Part shown: positions 45,156-53,864 of the stretch, piece after piece
Numbering within the stretch: the first letter of the stretch is position 1
How the letters are laid out: the number at the start of each line of letters is the position of its first letter
Origin: Butyrivibrio sp. FCS014
GTDB lineage: Bacteria; Bacillota; Clostridia; Lachnospirales; Lachnospiraceae
Assembly (NCBI RefSeq): GCF_000526935.1
Contig: NZ_JAHA01000019.1
Span: forward strand, 930,001-994,000
DNA length: 64,000 nt
Direction: 5' to 3'
Notes under the pieces: generated by a model
What the model saw: the letters and a program-made list of their open reading frames with translations, nothing else
What the model was told of the DNA's origin: nothing
The model's database searches: none
Program-made: the position numbers and the translations under genes

Positions 45156-45652
45156 TTCAGGAACCTTACCAGTTCTCTTGAGTACTCCGGGATATCCGGC
45201 GGGCGCCTTGCGGAAATGATGTTGCCGTCAACAACCACCGCCTCGTCAATCCAGGTCGCACCTGCGTTTGTCATGTCGTCCCTGATACCGGGAGTGCTGG
45301 TAACTTTGCGCCCGCGAAGAACATCCGCGGAGATCAGCACCCATCCTGCGTGGCAGATCTCACCGATGAGCTTGCCGTCGTCGTTCATGCTCTTTACGAT
45401 CTCAAGCACCTTTGGAAATCTGCGGAGCTTGTCCGGAGCCCATCCGCCGGGAACCAGCACGCCGTCGTAGTCCTTAGGGTCGATCCGGTCAAAAGACATA
45501 GCTACTTCGCAGGGCACACCGTACTTGCCGATGTACTTGCCGGGCTTCTCGGCCACCAGGTCCACCTGAATGCCTTCTTCTCTGAGGCGCATCACGGGGC
45601 ACCACAGTTCAAGGTCTTCAAAGTCAGCGCTAACAAGTTGCAAAACTTTCAT
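45146..45652 (-). CDS. DJ-1/PfpI family protein
   Basis: The 168-aa product is a class-I glutamine amidotransferase-like DJ-1/PfpI protein. It shows DFEDLE with the conserved Glu, LVPGGWAPDKLR, the nucleophile elbow EICHAGW (catalytic Cys) and STPGIRDDMTNAGA. Members act as glyoxalases, deglycases or chaperones. The ATG at 45652 is favoured because MKVLQLVS is the family start; longer starts exist. It is coupled to the radical SAM gene. Confidence 0.88.
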   Translation of the reverse strand: MKVLQLVSADFEDLELWCPVMRLREEGIQVDLVAEKPGKYIGKYGVPCEVAMSFDRIDPKDYDGVLVPGGWAPDKLRRFPKVLEIVKSMNDDGKLIGEICHAGWVLISADVLRGRKVTSTPGIRDDMTNAGATWIDEAVVVDGNIISARRPPDIPEYSRELVRFLKCR

Positions 45653-45719
45653 AGGAACTCCTTTCATATGAACTCCTCTCACCGACTCCGTGTCGGAAAG
45701 GATTTCTGTTACACTGCGA

Positions 45720-46757
45720 TCATTTCACACTGCGATTGCCGGCAAGAACCTCTCTGTAGTCCTCCAGGTTCTTGCGAAGCAGTGTAGGTATATCAAGTTC
45801 ATAGGGGCACTTGGAAAGACACGCGCCGCACCCTATGCAATGCTCGATCTTCTCCATCTCTGCCTGCCAGTGCTCGGAAAGCCAGCTGTCGCTGGGCGCA
45901 CGACGAAGCATCAAAGTCATGCGGTTACACTGATTAATCTGAATGCCAACGGTACAAGGCATGCAGTATCCGCAGCCGCGGCAGAAATTACCCATCAGCT
46001 CTTTTCTCTCGGATTCTATAAAAGCTTCAATCTCGTCGTCATAAGCAGGGGTCTCATCCATGAATGCGAGCCACTCGTCCAGTTCCTTCTCACGCTGGAT
46101 TCCCCAGATGGGAACTGCGCCGTCGTACTGACTGATGAAAGCCATGGCCGCTTTGGAGTTGGTGATAAGTCCGCCCGCAAGGCCCTTCATGCAGATGAAA
46201 CCAACATTCTTCTCGTTGCAGAGTTTAACAAGCTCTTTCTCCTCGTCGGAAGCCAGGTAACTGAAAGGATACTGGAGGGTCTCGTAGAGTCCGCTCTCCA
46301 CTATCTCTCTGGCAACGCCGATCTTGTGGGCTGTGCCGCCGATGTGGCGGATCTTACCCATCTCTTTTGCCTTAAGCATGCACTCGTACATGCCGGTTCC
46401 GTCCCCGGGCTTCCAGCACTGTCCCATGAGGTGGAACTGATAGATGTCGATGTAATCAGTCTTGAGAAGCTTCAGGGAAGTCTCAAGGTGCTGCCAGAAT
46501 TCCTCCGGAGTCTTGGCGCCGGTCTTGGTTGCGATGATTATTTCATCTCTTTTCACATAGCCGTCTCCGAAGGCTGCGCCTACCTTCTCCTCGCTGTCGG
46601 TGTAAGCTCTTGCGGTATCAAAAAAGCGCATGCCGCCTTCGTAGGCCTTTCTCAATATCTTTACAGACTCATCCAGAGAATCTCTCTGAATAGGTAACGC
46701 TCCGAACCCATTTTGAGGGACGCATATGCCGGTGCGTCCGAGAGTAACATTCTTCAT
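45720..46757 (-). CDS. Aldo/keto reductase with C-terminal 4Fe-4S domain
   Basis: A 345-aa fusion of an NAD(P)H aldo/keto reductase TIM barrel and a ferredoxin-like C-terminus. The barrel begins LGRTGICVPQNGFGALP, has FDTARAYTDSEEKVG with the catalytic Asp/Tyr and a later IATKTG Lys. The C-terminal part has CRGCGYCMPC and CIGCGACLSKCP cysteine clusters. Such proteins are common in Clostridia and may use electrons from iron-sulphur clusters. It probably starts the run AKR - PfpI - radical SAM - sfsA. Confidence 0.9.
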   Translation of the reverse strand: MKNVTLGRTGICVPQNGFGALPIQRDSLDESVKILRKAYEGGMRFFDTARAYTDSEEKVGAAFGDGYVKRDEIIIATKTGAKTPEEFWQHLETSLKLLKTDYIDIYQFHLMGQCWKPGDGTGMYECMLKAKEMGKIRHIGGTAHKIGVAREIVESGLYETLQYPFSYLASDEEKELVKLCNEKNVGFICMKGLAGGLITNSKAAMAFISQYDGAVPIWGIQREKELDEWLAFMDETPAYDDEIEAFIESERKELMGNFCRGCGYCMPCTVGIQINQCNRMTLMLRRAPSDSWLSEHWQAEMEKIEHCIGCGACLSKCPYELDIPTLLRKNLEDYREVLAGNRSVK

Positions 46758-46822
46758 AGGAACCCTCCTTTACTAAAGATATTATATCGAATGGCGGGGA
46801 GTTTTTTAAGAGAGAAATCTTC

Positions 46823-47560
46823 CTATCTTACGCTGTAGCTGTCGTCTTCATTAAGCACCAGCTCAAGGTCTGCTTTTCTAGTTCTGGCAAGACACAGCCT
46901 CACATTGCGCATGTCGCTGAAATCAACGAACTGCTCTGCCTTCTGCCTGGAGTTACCGCTCTTCTCTTTGCGGTCAACAAGGCGCTTTCTTAGCATCTTA
47001 GGATCTGCGGATATTGATACAGTGTAATCCGCAAGGTCAGAAAGGCTGTCCCAGCCGGGCTCATCAAGAAGAAGATAATTGCCCTCCAGCAACAGAATGT
47101 CTGCATCGATTCTTATCGCATCCTCCACCGGATTGTGAAGGTGCCTGTCATAGGAAGGCCAGGTCGTGACACTGCCGTTCATAACGCCTACAATGCTGTC
47201 CCTTAGCTTATCCAGATCAAAAGTCTCGGGGCAGCCCTTGACTTCCACCATCGATATCTCTTTTCCCTCTACAATCATGGTGTGGGTTGTCAGATATTCC
47301 TGGCGTCTGTGAAATCCGTCCATTCCGATAGCCTGAACCTTATATTCTGGAGATAGCTCTTTTCCCAGATGCTCCAGGAAGCTTACCATAGTGCTCTTCC
47401 CCGCACCGGGAGGCGCCGCCAGCATAACAAGAAGGCGGGAGCCCTTGGCCTTTCGCATTTGAACAAGCTTCATGATCAGCGGCTTGAAAATCCCTTCGAC
47501 AGCATCCTGGCTGTAGTGTGCATGCACATCTATTCCGTTGATATTAACAATATAGTCCAT
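46823..47560 (-). CDS. Nucleoside/nucleotide kinase family protein (P-loop, uridine kinase/PanK-like)
   Basis: The 245-aa product has Walker A APPGAGKST (residues about 49-57), an IGMDGFHRRQEYL segment with the catalytic Asp and substrate His, WPSYDRHLHNP, and LLLEGNYLLLDEPGW. This is the pattern of uridine kinase, phosphoribulokinase and pantothenate kinase-like sugar kinases, and resembles YggC/FrcK-type proteins. The precise substrate is unclear. The ribosome site is weak. A 490-base spacer with repeated palindromic motifs lies upstream and may hold its promoter. Confidence 0.85.
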   Translation of the reverse strand: MDYIVNINGIDVHAHYSQDAVEGIFKPLIMKLVQMRKAKGSRLLVMLAAPPGAGKSTMVSFLEHLGKELSPEYKVQAIGMDGFHRRQEYLTTHTMIVEGKEISMVEVKGCPETFDLDKLRDSIVGVMNGSVTTWPSYDRHLHNPVEDAIRIDADILLLEGNYLLLDEPGWDSLSDLADYTVSISADPKMLRKRLVDRKEKSGNSRQKAEQFVDFSDMRNVRLCLARTRKADLELVLNEDDSYSVR

Positions 47561-48050
47561 TTAAACACCATCGCTTTACATACTTGCACGTAGTTTACAC
47601 AGATTCCGTCTGATTAAATCAAACACGCTTATCATCCGGCAAAGCCACTTTTGACGGAACCTCAATTTCACACAGATAATCGCACTTCTAACTTATCCAA
47701 AAATAATCTTATCATATTATGAATATGCTTGCGTTGCATGTAAGAGAAAGCAGAAATAATACCATGCCGTTAATAATTGGCTGTTTGGTATTACAAAAGT
47801 AATACTATATGGGTCATATACGCGCAGTAGTATTACCGCCGCCATGGAAAACCACTAAAATCCAGGGAAAAGAGCCATCAAGGTAATACTAATTACGATA
47901 TAGAGAGCTGATAGTATTATTTCACCCTGCTCCGGCAAAATTTCACCACTAACCACTTTCCATATCAGAAAGTTTTTATATACTTATTGTACAAATGGTG
48001 TGTTAATATTCTTTATATAGCCCTGTATCATTAAGTCATGAAAAACCGGA
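47561..48050. other. 490-base non-coding spacer with repeated TAGTATTAC/GTAATACTA motifs
   Basis: No gene is visible. Six copies of a TAGTATTAC-like motif occur in both orientations: 47757-47763, 47787-47794, 47799-47808, 47828-47837, 47882-47891 and 47912-47920. GTATTAC-AAAA-GTAATAC at 47788-47805 makes a perfect small hairpin, and TAGTATTACC/GGTAATACTA form a perfect 10-base inverted pair 44 bases apart. The spacer is AT-rich and lies downstream of clpP and upstream of the kinase gene. Confidence 0.6.
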
Positions 48051-48647
48051 TTAAAAAATCGTCTTGACTATCTTGTCGCAGATGCCGAAATCGACGCATT
48101 CTTTGGCATTCATGTAGTTGTCGTAAGCCGTAGCTTCATCGATTTCCCGCACTGTTTTTCCTGTGTGCTTTGACAGGATCCTGTTTAATATGTCCTTGGT
48201 TTCAAGGATCGATTCCGCCTTTCTCTTGATGGAAGTGGCGGAGCCCCCTGTCCCGCCGCTAAGGAGCGGTTCGTGGATCATTACCTCCGAATGGGGAAGT
48301 ATGTATCTGTGACCTTTCTTGCCGCTGGCCAGGATAACAGCAGCCATGCTGGCTGCCATTCCGATGCAGTACATGTTTACAGGCAACTTCATGCCCTCAA
48401 GAACATCCATGATCATCAGACCGGCATTAACAGCTCCACCGGGACTATTGATATATAAAGAAATTTCTTCATCAGATTCATCCTGCAGAAACATAAGCTG
48501 AGATACGATCTCAATTGCGCTTTCATCAGTTATCTCCCCCGTAAGAAAGACTTTTCTGTTCATGAGATGCCTTGTATAAAGACTGATCTCTCTTGTTCCG
48601 TTTGCGCTCTCGACTTCAATTGTTGATATTCTGTTTATGCTTCCCAT
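48051..48647 (-). CDS. ClpP-type serine peptidase, paralogue in the Hsp70 module
   Basis: The 198-aa product is a ClpP family peptidase. The catalytic triad is Ser100 in GMAASMA, His125 in MIHEPL and Asp176 in YDNYMNA, aligned with Ser-His-Asp of E. coli ClpP. The sequence differs from housekeeping ClpP (MIHEPLLSGGTGG in place of the usual IHQPLGG), so it is probably a specialised copy. AAGGAGGATGAAC precedes the ATG at 48647. An ECF-type promoter-like element sits 35 bases upstream, so it is likely to be controlled by the local sigma factor and to serve with the Hsp70-like cluster. Confidence 0.85.
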   Translation of the reverse strand: MGSINRISTIEVESANGTREISLYTRHLMNRKVFLTGEITDESAIEIVSQLMFLQDESDEEISLYINSPGGAVNAGLMIMDVLEGMKLPVNMYCIGMAASMAAVILASGKKGHRYILPHSEVMIHEPLLSGGTGGSATSIKRKAESILETKDILNRILSKHTGKTVREIDEATAYDNYMNAKECVDFGICDKIVKTIF

Positions 48648-48681
48648 ATGTTCATCCTCCTTGCTATTTCTATTCATAAGT

Positions 48682-48709
48682 AATACGCCTGCGACAGGCA
48701 AAAAGTTTT
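48682..48709 (-). promoter_or_regulatory. ECF-sigma-type promoter of clpP
   Basis: Minus strand: AAAACTTTTT (48700-48709), 12 bases, CGTATT (48682-48687), then ACTTATG. It has the same spacing and flanks as the elements before the 158-aa and 77-aa genes. It follows directly after the terminator of the upstream operon. Confidence 0.68.
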
Positions 48710-48719
48710 ATGAACACGC

Positions 48720-48757
48720 AAAAAGAAGCAGGAGCTCTTCGTCTCCTGCTTCGCTTT
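48720..48757. terminator. Terminator of the grpE-hsp70 operon
   Basis: GAAGCAGGAG (48725-48734) and CTCCTGCTTC (48743-48752) form a perfect 10-bp stem with an 8-base loop and T runs on both strands. It separates the multi-span protein gene from the clpP promoter. Confidence 0.88.
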
Positions 48758-48786
48758 TTTACTATATACAGCCGCTATCCTTCGCT

Positions 48787-49401
48787 TTATTGCTGTTTCT
48801 TTTTACCTATTCCGATGATCGTCTTAACCTGGAATATCCTCCATGCAAAGTAGATAGCTGCCACTAATGCCAATCCGCCCAAAAATGTCAGAAGGTAGAT
48901 CGGGAATGAAAGAGTCTCATTTTTGAACAATGTGGCTCCGCCCGAAAAACGGAATAACGCGGAAACGGCCATAATGATGGCAAGGAAATCACCAATCCAC
49001 CATACAATAGCGCTTCCGAAACAATCCAATTTTTCCTTTATGATCTTGTACCAGGTGAGCCAGATCCAGAACATGAAAAATGCCACCTGCACCACATACG
49101 ACAGCGCCATGACAGGTACCTGAAGTACCGGATGAGGTCCCTTCACAGAGCCGAGGATAAAACCAAGGCTATATACCGTTGCCCCCAGGAAGAACAGGAA
49201 GAATGCAATTACTCCATAGAGTTTTCTGGCATTCCAGATATCAGTTGCTGAAAGATCACGAATATTATCAATGGTAATCTTTCCCTTTAATGAGGTGCAC
49301 TCTTTCCTTGCTGTGTTGTACAGATCATTAAGCTTTCCATCCTCCAGCTGGGAAAGATACTCAATATTAAGATCAGTTATGTTTATTTTTTCTCCAACCA
49401 T
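48787..49401 (-). CDS. Multi-span membrane protein of the Hsp70 module
   Basis: I do not recognise the family. The 204-aa product has a soluble helical N-terminus of about 65 residues and then about four membrane segments (roughly 70-92, 100-125, 135-158 and 168-192), ending in a Lys/Gln-rich tail. The ATG at 49401 follows GGAG; a longer frame is open upstream but overlaps the previous gene. It is the last gene of the four-gene operon, 13 bases after the tail-anchored protein gene, and may form the membrane part of the complex. Confidence 0.7.
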   Translation of the reverse strand: MVGEKINITDLNIEYLSQLEDGKLNDLYNTARKECTSLKGKITIDNIRDLSATDIWNARKLYGVIAFFLFFLGATVYSLGFILGSVKGPHPVLQVPVMALSYVVQVAFFMFWIWLTWYKIIKEKLDCFGSAIVWWIGDFLAIIMAVSALFRFSGGATLFKNETLSFPIYLLTFLGGLALVAAIYFAWRIFQVKTIIGIGKKKQQ

Positions 49402-49414
49402 TTTACCGCTCCAA

Positions 49415-50953
49415 TCACTTAAAGATGTACAGAATCGACAATATTGCTGTTCCCGCAAGCCATGCCAGTTTAAGCTTATCTGCCCAATTGACAATGCGGA
49501 TTTTCCACGCTATCTCAGCAAGCATATCCTGTGAGGAATACTCGTCTCTGTAACGTGTTATAATCGGCTTCAAACTTACAACCTTTTCGTAAAGCTCACA
49601 TAATTCGGCTGTATCATTGCGATTATAAAACGGATTGTTGCGCGGCTCCAGTTTCATAAGCCTGTTGTATATATTGCAGGCGCCCTCAAATACCTCGTTG
49701 GTTCCGTAGTTCAGGACAAAGAACCGCTTAAAATCCTTAGAGAAAACGTCGGACTTAAATTCTTTGAGAGCCGGGATGTTCTTTTCCATTACAGTGCAGC
49801 ACAGGAGCAGCTTTGTCACCAGATCTTCCTGCTGGATCGTATCAGTGCAATCTTTGATCTCCTCCCAGTAGATCCTGCTGAGAGTATCATCATTCTCGAA
49901 AGCGGTTCCCCAGTTGAAATTATTCTCCTGGCCGGCGTTTGAGGATGTTGAAGCTCCGGAATTTCCGCCTCCTAAAGCTCCTTCGTACACTTCTTCATCA
50001 ATTCCATATCCCAGGTAAGGAAGGACATCAGCAAGGATCACGCATGCATCGTTAAAGTTGATGCCAAGATATTTTCTTATGCCGTCAGCCTTTCCGAAGA
50101 ACATACCGGCCGAAATATCGTCCTTGCCGGCGCCTTCACGCAGCAGGATCTCGGGGTACTGAAAGAGAAGGAAAAAGGCTTTGAATGCATCCCTGTCCGA
50201 TAAAAGTGAAGCATACCCTGTCTCCACCTTTTCGATGAGTTCCTTTGCAACTCCTGTGGCAGAGTCCAGAGCTTTTCTTGAACTATTGGCCTGACGACTC
50301 TGGGTTGCCTGCTTGGAGATCGTACCCACATTATTCTTAAGATCGGAAAAAGAGTTAGTGGTGTACTGCTCAAGAAGTTCATCAATAAGGGCACGTCTTG
50401 CATCCTTTACGCTGTTCGAAGCGTAGCTGCTGTTTTCTATAAGATTGATCATTTCTTTGGGAAAAGGATTGACTCTGTGGTAGGTTACCGAATCATCTTT
50501 TCCGGGAGAGGCCACAAACTCTTTAATGTCACTCTCAGCAAAGATCAGCCTTGCATTTTTGATATCGCCCTTGGCATTCTTTCTGTCAAAGAAGAAATCT
50601 ACAATCTCTTCCGGGCTCTTTCCCTGAAGGTCAGCGTTATTCTCAACCGCATGTCTGATGGAAGCTGTCAATGCCTTGAGATCATCTTCCCTGACCATAT
50701 CCTTGGGCATTGTTCCGCTGCTCATACCTGCAATGATCGATTCGCAAACACTTATGGTATGCTCTGTCTTTTCTCTGTTCTCTGAGTCCATGGCTCCCAG
50801 GGACTGCTTGAGACTCTGAACCTTATCTACCAGAGTCTTTTTGTCTATTCCGTTGCATCCTTTTCTGGATTTGCTGACATCGCAAAATCCACTGGCCTGG
50901 GCCATGTCATCGATGCCGATTGTGTTTGTGTACGTACTCACGTCAACCTCCAT
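49415..50953 (-). CDS. Tail-anchored helical protein of the Hsp70 module
   Basis: The family is not recognised. The 512-aa protein is mostly soluble and helical, with a Gly/Ser/Asn-rich low-complexity stretch at about 325-345 and one C-terminal hydrophobic segment (LAWLAGTAILSILYIF) at the extreme end, as in tail-anchored proteins. No J-domain HPD motif was found. Its ATG overlaps the Hsp70-like stop (TAATG), a very tight coupling that suggests a stable complex or client relationship. It could be a membrane docking factor for the Hsp70-like protein; this is inference. Confidence 0.72.
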   Translation of the reverse strand: MEVDVSTYTNTIGIDDMAQASGFCDVSKSRKGCNGIDKKTLVDKVQSLKQSLGAMDSENREKTEHTISVCESIIAGMSSGTMPKDMVREDDLKALTASIRHAVENNADLQGKSPEEIVDFFFDRKNAKGDIKNARLIFAESDIKEFVASPGKDDSVTYHRVNPFPKEMINLIENSSYASNSVKDARRALIDELLEQYTTNSFSDLKNNVGTISKQATQSRQANSSRKALDSATGVAKELIEKVETGYASLLSDRDAFKAFFLLFQYPEILLREGAGKDDISAGMFFGKADGIRKYLGINFNDACVILADVLPYLGYGIDEEVYEGALGGGNSGASTSSNAGQENNFNWGTAFENDDTLSRIYWEEIKDCTDTIQQEDLVTKLLLCCTVMEKNIPALKEFKSDVFSKDFKRFFVLNYGTNEVFEGACNIYNRLMKLEPRNNPFYNRNDTAELCELYEKVVSLKPIITRYRDEYSSQDMLAEIAWKIRIVNWADKLKLAWLAGTAILSILYIFK

Positions 50954-52542
50954 TATTCAACAGTAGATTTACTCTCTGAAGCCTTAGCTATGCGAAGTTC
51001 ATCCTCGCCCATTCCGCCGGTGCTGGTGTCATAGGAGAAAGAAGCCTTCTTGTGATATTTGGAATCCTCGGCCTCAAGGGTCAGAAGACCGTTATTCTCT
51101 ATGGTGATCTTTACAACCAGATGGTCCTCTCTGTTAAGTACACCATCGATATTCATGGTATAGCTCTTTACAGGCTTCTTCAGGATCTCCTGTACCTGTG
51201 CAGGATCATCTATTGTCATCTCGCTTGATGTTGTCTCATAAAGATCAAGAGGCAGAGATCTGGTGTTATCGGAGTAGATTCCGAAAACCTGCTCAACAGT
51301 CTTGGGAAGCTCATCGTTGTGAAGGATGAAGTTTGCAATGATCTCCTTATCACCGCTGATGGCATTTATTCCGTAAGATCTGCTGGAAACATTGGTGATG
51401 TTAAGCTTGCCTTCTGTGGCTCCGCTGACAATCTTTCCTGTCTCGTCTTTCTTTACGGTAAGAGTGGAAGCATAGATAGCAGCTCCCTTTGCTACAGCCT
51501 CATTGGGTTCCCATGCGGATACGGGAAGTCCGTACTTCTCCTGAAGCTTGGCCTTGATCTGAGGCATGTAGGTTGATCCGCCTACAAGAAGGATCTCATC
51601 AATAGGTCTGCTGTCCTTCTTTCTCATGTCCTCCATGCAAAGGTCAGTCATCTCGATGGTCTTAAGGAGAAGACCCTCAGTAGCCTTATCGAATTCTGCT
51701 CTTGTGAGAGGCTCTTTACTTCTATAGGAAGTGCCCTGATGCATGAAGTTGATGCGGGCATCCTCTTTGCTGGTGAGCTGGATCTTGGCCTTCTCGGCAG
51801 CTCCCATCATTGCAGCCTTTGTCTCAAGGACTGTTGTGATATCTTCATCGCTGTCGTTGTCATCCTGCCACTTCTCAAGAAGAAGCTTTACAGTAGCTTC
51901 ATCCCAGTCCTTACCGCCAAGGAACTTGTCACCGCCGGTACATACAACGCTTACGTTGTTTCCGTCAATGTCCATTACGGTGATATCGAAGGTTCCGCCG
52001 CCAAGGTCATAAACAAGAACTCTCTTGGCTCCGTTATCCCCTTCGTGCTGTCCGTAGTAGATAGCTGCAGCTGTGGGCTCGTTGATGATATCAAGCACTT
52101 CAAGGCCTGCGATCTCGCCTGCATTCTTTGTAGCATCCTTCTCAGCCATTCCGAAGTATGCAGGGCAGGTGATAACTACCTGATTAACTTCCTCATCCTC
52201 CGGAATCACCTTCTGCTCATGGAGCGCTCTGTTGGCATCCTGGACCAGCTTCTTAAGGATCTTGGCTGAAAGTTCCTCAGGTCTGTATTCCTTTCCGAAG
52301 ATCTCTCTCTTATAATCCTTAACTCCCATCTCTCTCTTGATGAAGGACACGGATTTCTCAGGATTGGCAAGGGCGTATTCCTTAGCCTCATCACCTACAA
52401 GCTGAGATGTCTCTGAGTCAAAAAAGATAACGGAAGGCGTAGTCTTTTTTCCCTCGGAATTGCTGATGGTCTCAGCCTTTCCATCCTCGTTGATATAAGC
52501 CACGCATGAATATGTTGTTCCAAGATCGATTCCGAATTTCAT
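50953..52542 (-). CDS. Hsp70-like (DnaK-family) chaperone, short form
   Basis: The 529-aa protein has a full Hsp70 ATPase domain: DLGTTYSCVA (residues 6-15), VITCPAYFG, INEPTAAAIYYG, VYDLGGGTFDITVMD and LVGGSTYMPQ. The substrate-binding beta domain follows, but the C-terminal helical lid is almost missing, against about 600-640 aa in DnaK. It probably serves a restricted client. It is second in an operon behind a GrpE-like protein (2-base gap) and before the tail-anchored protein (1-base overlap). No DnaJ gene is nearby. It is presumably a paralogue of the housekeeping DnaK. Confidence 0.9.
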   Translation of the reverse strand: MKFGIDLGTTYSCVAYINEDGKAETISNSEGKKTTPSVIFFDSETSQLVGDEAKEYALANPEKSVSFIKREMGVKDYKREIFGKEYRPEELSAKILKKLVQDANRALHEQKVIPEDEEVNQVVITCPAYFGMAEKDATKNAGEIAGLEVLDIINEPTAAAIYYGQHEGDNGAKRVLVYDLGGGTFDITVMDIDGNNVSVVCTGGDKFLGGKDWDEATVKLLLEKWQDDNDSDEDITTVLETKAAMMGAAEKAKIQLTSKEDARINFMHQGTSYRSKEPLTRAEFDKATEGLLLKTIEMTDLCMEDMRKKDSRPIDEILLVGGSTYMPQIKAKLQEKYGLPVSAWEPNEAVAKGAAIYASTLTVKKDETGKIVSGATEGKLNITNVSSRSYGINAISGDKEIIANFILHNDELPKTVEQVFGIYSDNTRSLPLDLYETTSSEMTIDDPAQVQEILKKPVKSYTMNIDGVLNREDHLVVKITIENNGLLTLEAEDSKYHKKASFSYDTSTGGMGEDELRIAKASESKSTVE

Positions 52543-52544
52543 TA

Positions 52545-53165
52545 TTAGTTCTCTCCTTTTTTCTCTGTGTATTTGTAAATTGCAATGTTCTGGTGTCTGA
52601 TGACTCTGTCGCCCTTTTTGTATCCGGGCTGCAAAACTTCTGCTACCGTTCCTCCCAGTTCCTCATTATCAGTCTCGATGACCCTGGTAAATCTCTGGAA
52701 CTTGGCATCGGGCTTGGTTCCTTCGATGCTGTAGGAAGTCACGTCAAAGTCATACAGGATGTCATCCAGTCTTAATGGAAGCTGTTTGAATCTCTTGAGA
52801 AGATCCTTGTAATTCTCATCACTTGGCTCTTCAGATATATATTTGAGCTGCTCATTGATCTCATCTATAACGCGGATGATCTCCATAAGGATGGGATCTG
52901 TTATAGCAGCAACGATGTCCTCTTCATAGGCCTTTTTATCGGCATACAGCTTGTCTATCAGCTGATTGTTGTGGGTCTCCTTCTGGATCTTGTCCTCGAA
53001 TAACTGCTTAAGGCCGTCGATCTTTTCAGAAAGAGCCGCAAATTCCTTGCTGCTCTCACTTCCGGCATCAGGAGCCGGAGTGGCTGAAGTTTCTGCCGGG
53101 GGCTCTGTTCCCGGTGCTGCGGGGCTGTTTACCACCCCATTAAATATATCAGTTTTAATATCCAT
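52545..53165 (-). CDS. GrpE-like nucleotide exchange factor
   Basis: The 206-aa product has a Pro/Ala/Thr-rich N-terminus (about 15-35), a helical coiled-coil region (about 40-110) and a GrpE-like C-terminal beta part (ETDNEELGGTVAEVLQPGYKKGDRVIR). It is expected to exchange ADP for ATP on the adjacent Hsp70-like protein, which starts 3 bases later. The similarity is weak in the middle, so it is a divergent dedicated co-chaperone. GGAGG precedes the ATG. Confidence 0.82.
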   Translation of the reverse strand: MDIKTDIFNGVVNSPAAPGTEPPAETSATPAPDAGSESSKEFAALSEKIDGLKQLFEDKIQKETHNNQLIDKLYADKKAYEEDIVAAITDPILMEIIRVIDEINEQLKYISEEPSDENYKDLLKRFKQLPLRLDDILYDFDVTSYSIEGTKPDAKFQRFTRVIETDNEELGGTVAEVLQPGYKKGDRVIRHQNIAIYKYTEKKGEN

Positions 53166-53246
53166 CTCTTACCTCCGAATATGACGCAATCGCATAATAT
53201 TATCATCTCATTTTTAGTATATCAGTGTCAATTTAAAATTACTTCA

Positions 53247-53269
53247 AAACCCCGCCAAAAGCGGGGTTT
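53247..53269. terminator. Hairpin between the 53-aa gene and grpE
   Basis: AAACCCCGC and GCGGGGTTT form a perfect 9-bp stem with a 5-base loop. The longer T run is on the plus-strand side; on the minus strand only four T follow. It may act as a two-way terminator separating the small-protein operon from the grpE operon. Confidence 0.65.
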
Positions 53270-53310
53270 GCGTTTTTTTGTATCATGAGATAGTCTTATT
53301 TTTGAAACAT

Positions 53311-53472
53311 TTATTCAGTATCTGCTGCTGACTCCGTTTTCTCTTTTGCCGCATCCTCATCATCGTCTAAGTTTCCCCAGAACAGTTCTACCATTCCCCA
53401 AATTGAAACTCCTGTGAATGCCACAAAGGATACTACTGTGTAAATGCCTTTGATCATCTGAATGTCTATCAT
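53311..53472 (-). CDS. 53-aa single-span membrane protein
   Basis: A small gene. The product starts MIDIQMIKGIYTVVSF, has one hydrophobic segment (about residues 8-32) and an acidic tail (DDDEDAAKEK). The ATG at 53472 is preceded by GGGAGG at ideal distance. It resembles the 56-aa protein at 59902-60072 in length, in the IQM/IEM start, in the span and in the charged Ala/Lys/Glu tail, so the two look like paralogues. It follows the 77-aa gene in the same transcript under the ECF-type promoter. Function unknown. Confidence 0.72.
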   Translation of the reverse strand: MIDIQMIKGIYTVVSFVAFTGVSIWGMVELFWGNLDDDEDAAKEKTESAADTE

Positions 53473-53543
53473 AATCTTTTCCTCCCGGTTTTTGTCACTT
53501 TGTCTGTTGCTTTGTCTGTTACATTACTTTATCTGTCTTATTA

Positions 53544-53777
53544 TCAGTTGCTTCTTCTTTGAATCCTTCTCTGTCTCCTTTGCTTGTTTTTCTCCCTGAT
53601 GGAGAATACGAAGATGATGGGGCCCCTCAGGTACTTGTTGGCGAAAGCGAACTGCTGCTCCCTGGTCTTGTACTTCGCCGTAAAGAAGGCTCCAAACAGG
53701 AAGATTCCGAAGAATACTCCTGCATAGATGTAGTTTGCGATTCTCATAATGTGTAAGATACTGTCCATGTTTAACAT
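53544..53777 (-). CDS. 77-aa single-span membrane protein
   Basis: The family is not recognised. There is one membrane segment at about residues 16-34 (AGVFFGIFLFGAFF) and a strongly basic C-terminus (REKNKQRRQRRIQRRS), expected to face the cytoplasm. AAAGGAG precedes the ATG. It is the first gene after the ECF-type promoter at 53837-53864 and is followed by the 53-aa gene. Its position directly behind the sigma gene suggests a role in the sigma-controlled membrane response; it has no known anti-sigma motif. Confidence 0.72.
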   Translation of the reverse strand: MLNMDSILHIMRIANYIYAGVFFGIFLFGAFFTAKYKTREQQFAFANKYLRGPIIFVFSIREKNKQRRQRRIQRRSN

Positions 53778-53836
53778 AAGCTTTTTCTCCTTTATGATCT
53801 GTTTTTATTGTTCATGGTGTTTGCTTCTCTATAATA

Positions 53837-53864
53837 AATACCCGGAGGTTTTGGAAAAGGTTTT
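53837..53864 (-). promoter_or_regulatory. ECF-sigma-type promoter of the 77-aa/53-aa genes
   Basis: Minus strand: AAAACCTTTT (53855-53864), 12 bases, GGTATT (53837-53842). The AACC-type -35 and GTATT -10 with this spacing are typical of ECF sigma promoters. It starts right after the T run of the sigma gene terminator. Confidence 0.72.

Noticed and set aside
47828..47836. TAGTATTAC resembles the nick site of circovirus-type rolling-circle origins
   Set aside because: There is no Rep gene or other virus or plasmid gene nearby, and the motif occurs in several copies. Treated as coincidence.
49415..50953. J-domain (DnaJ) in the 512-aa protein of the Hsp70 operon
   Set aside because: No HPD motif is present in the sequence.
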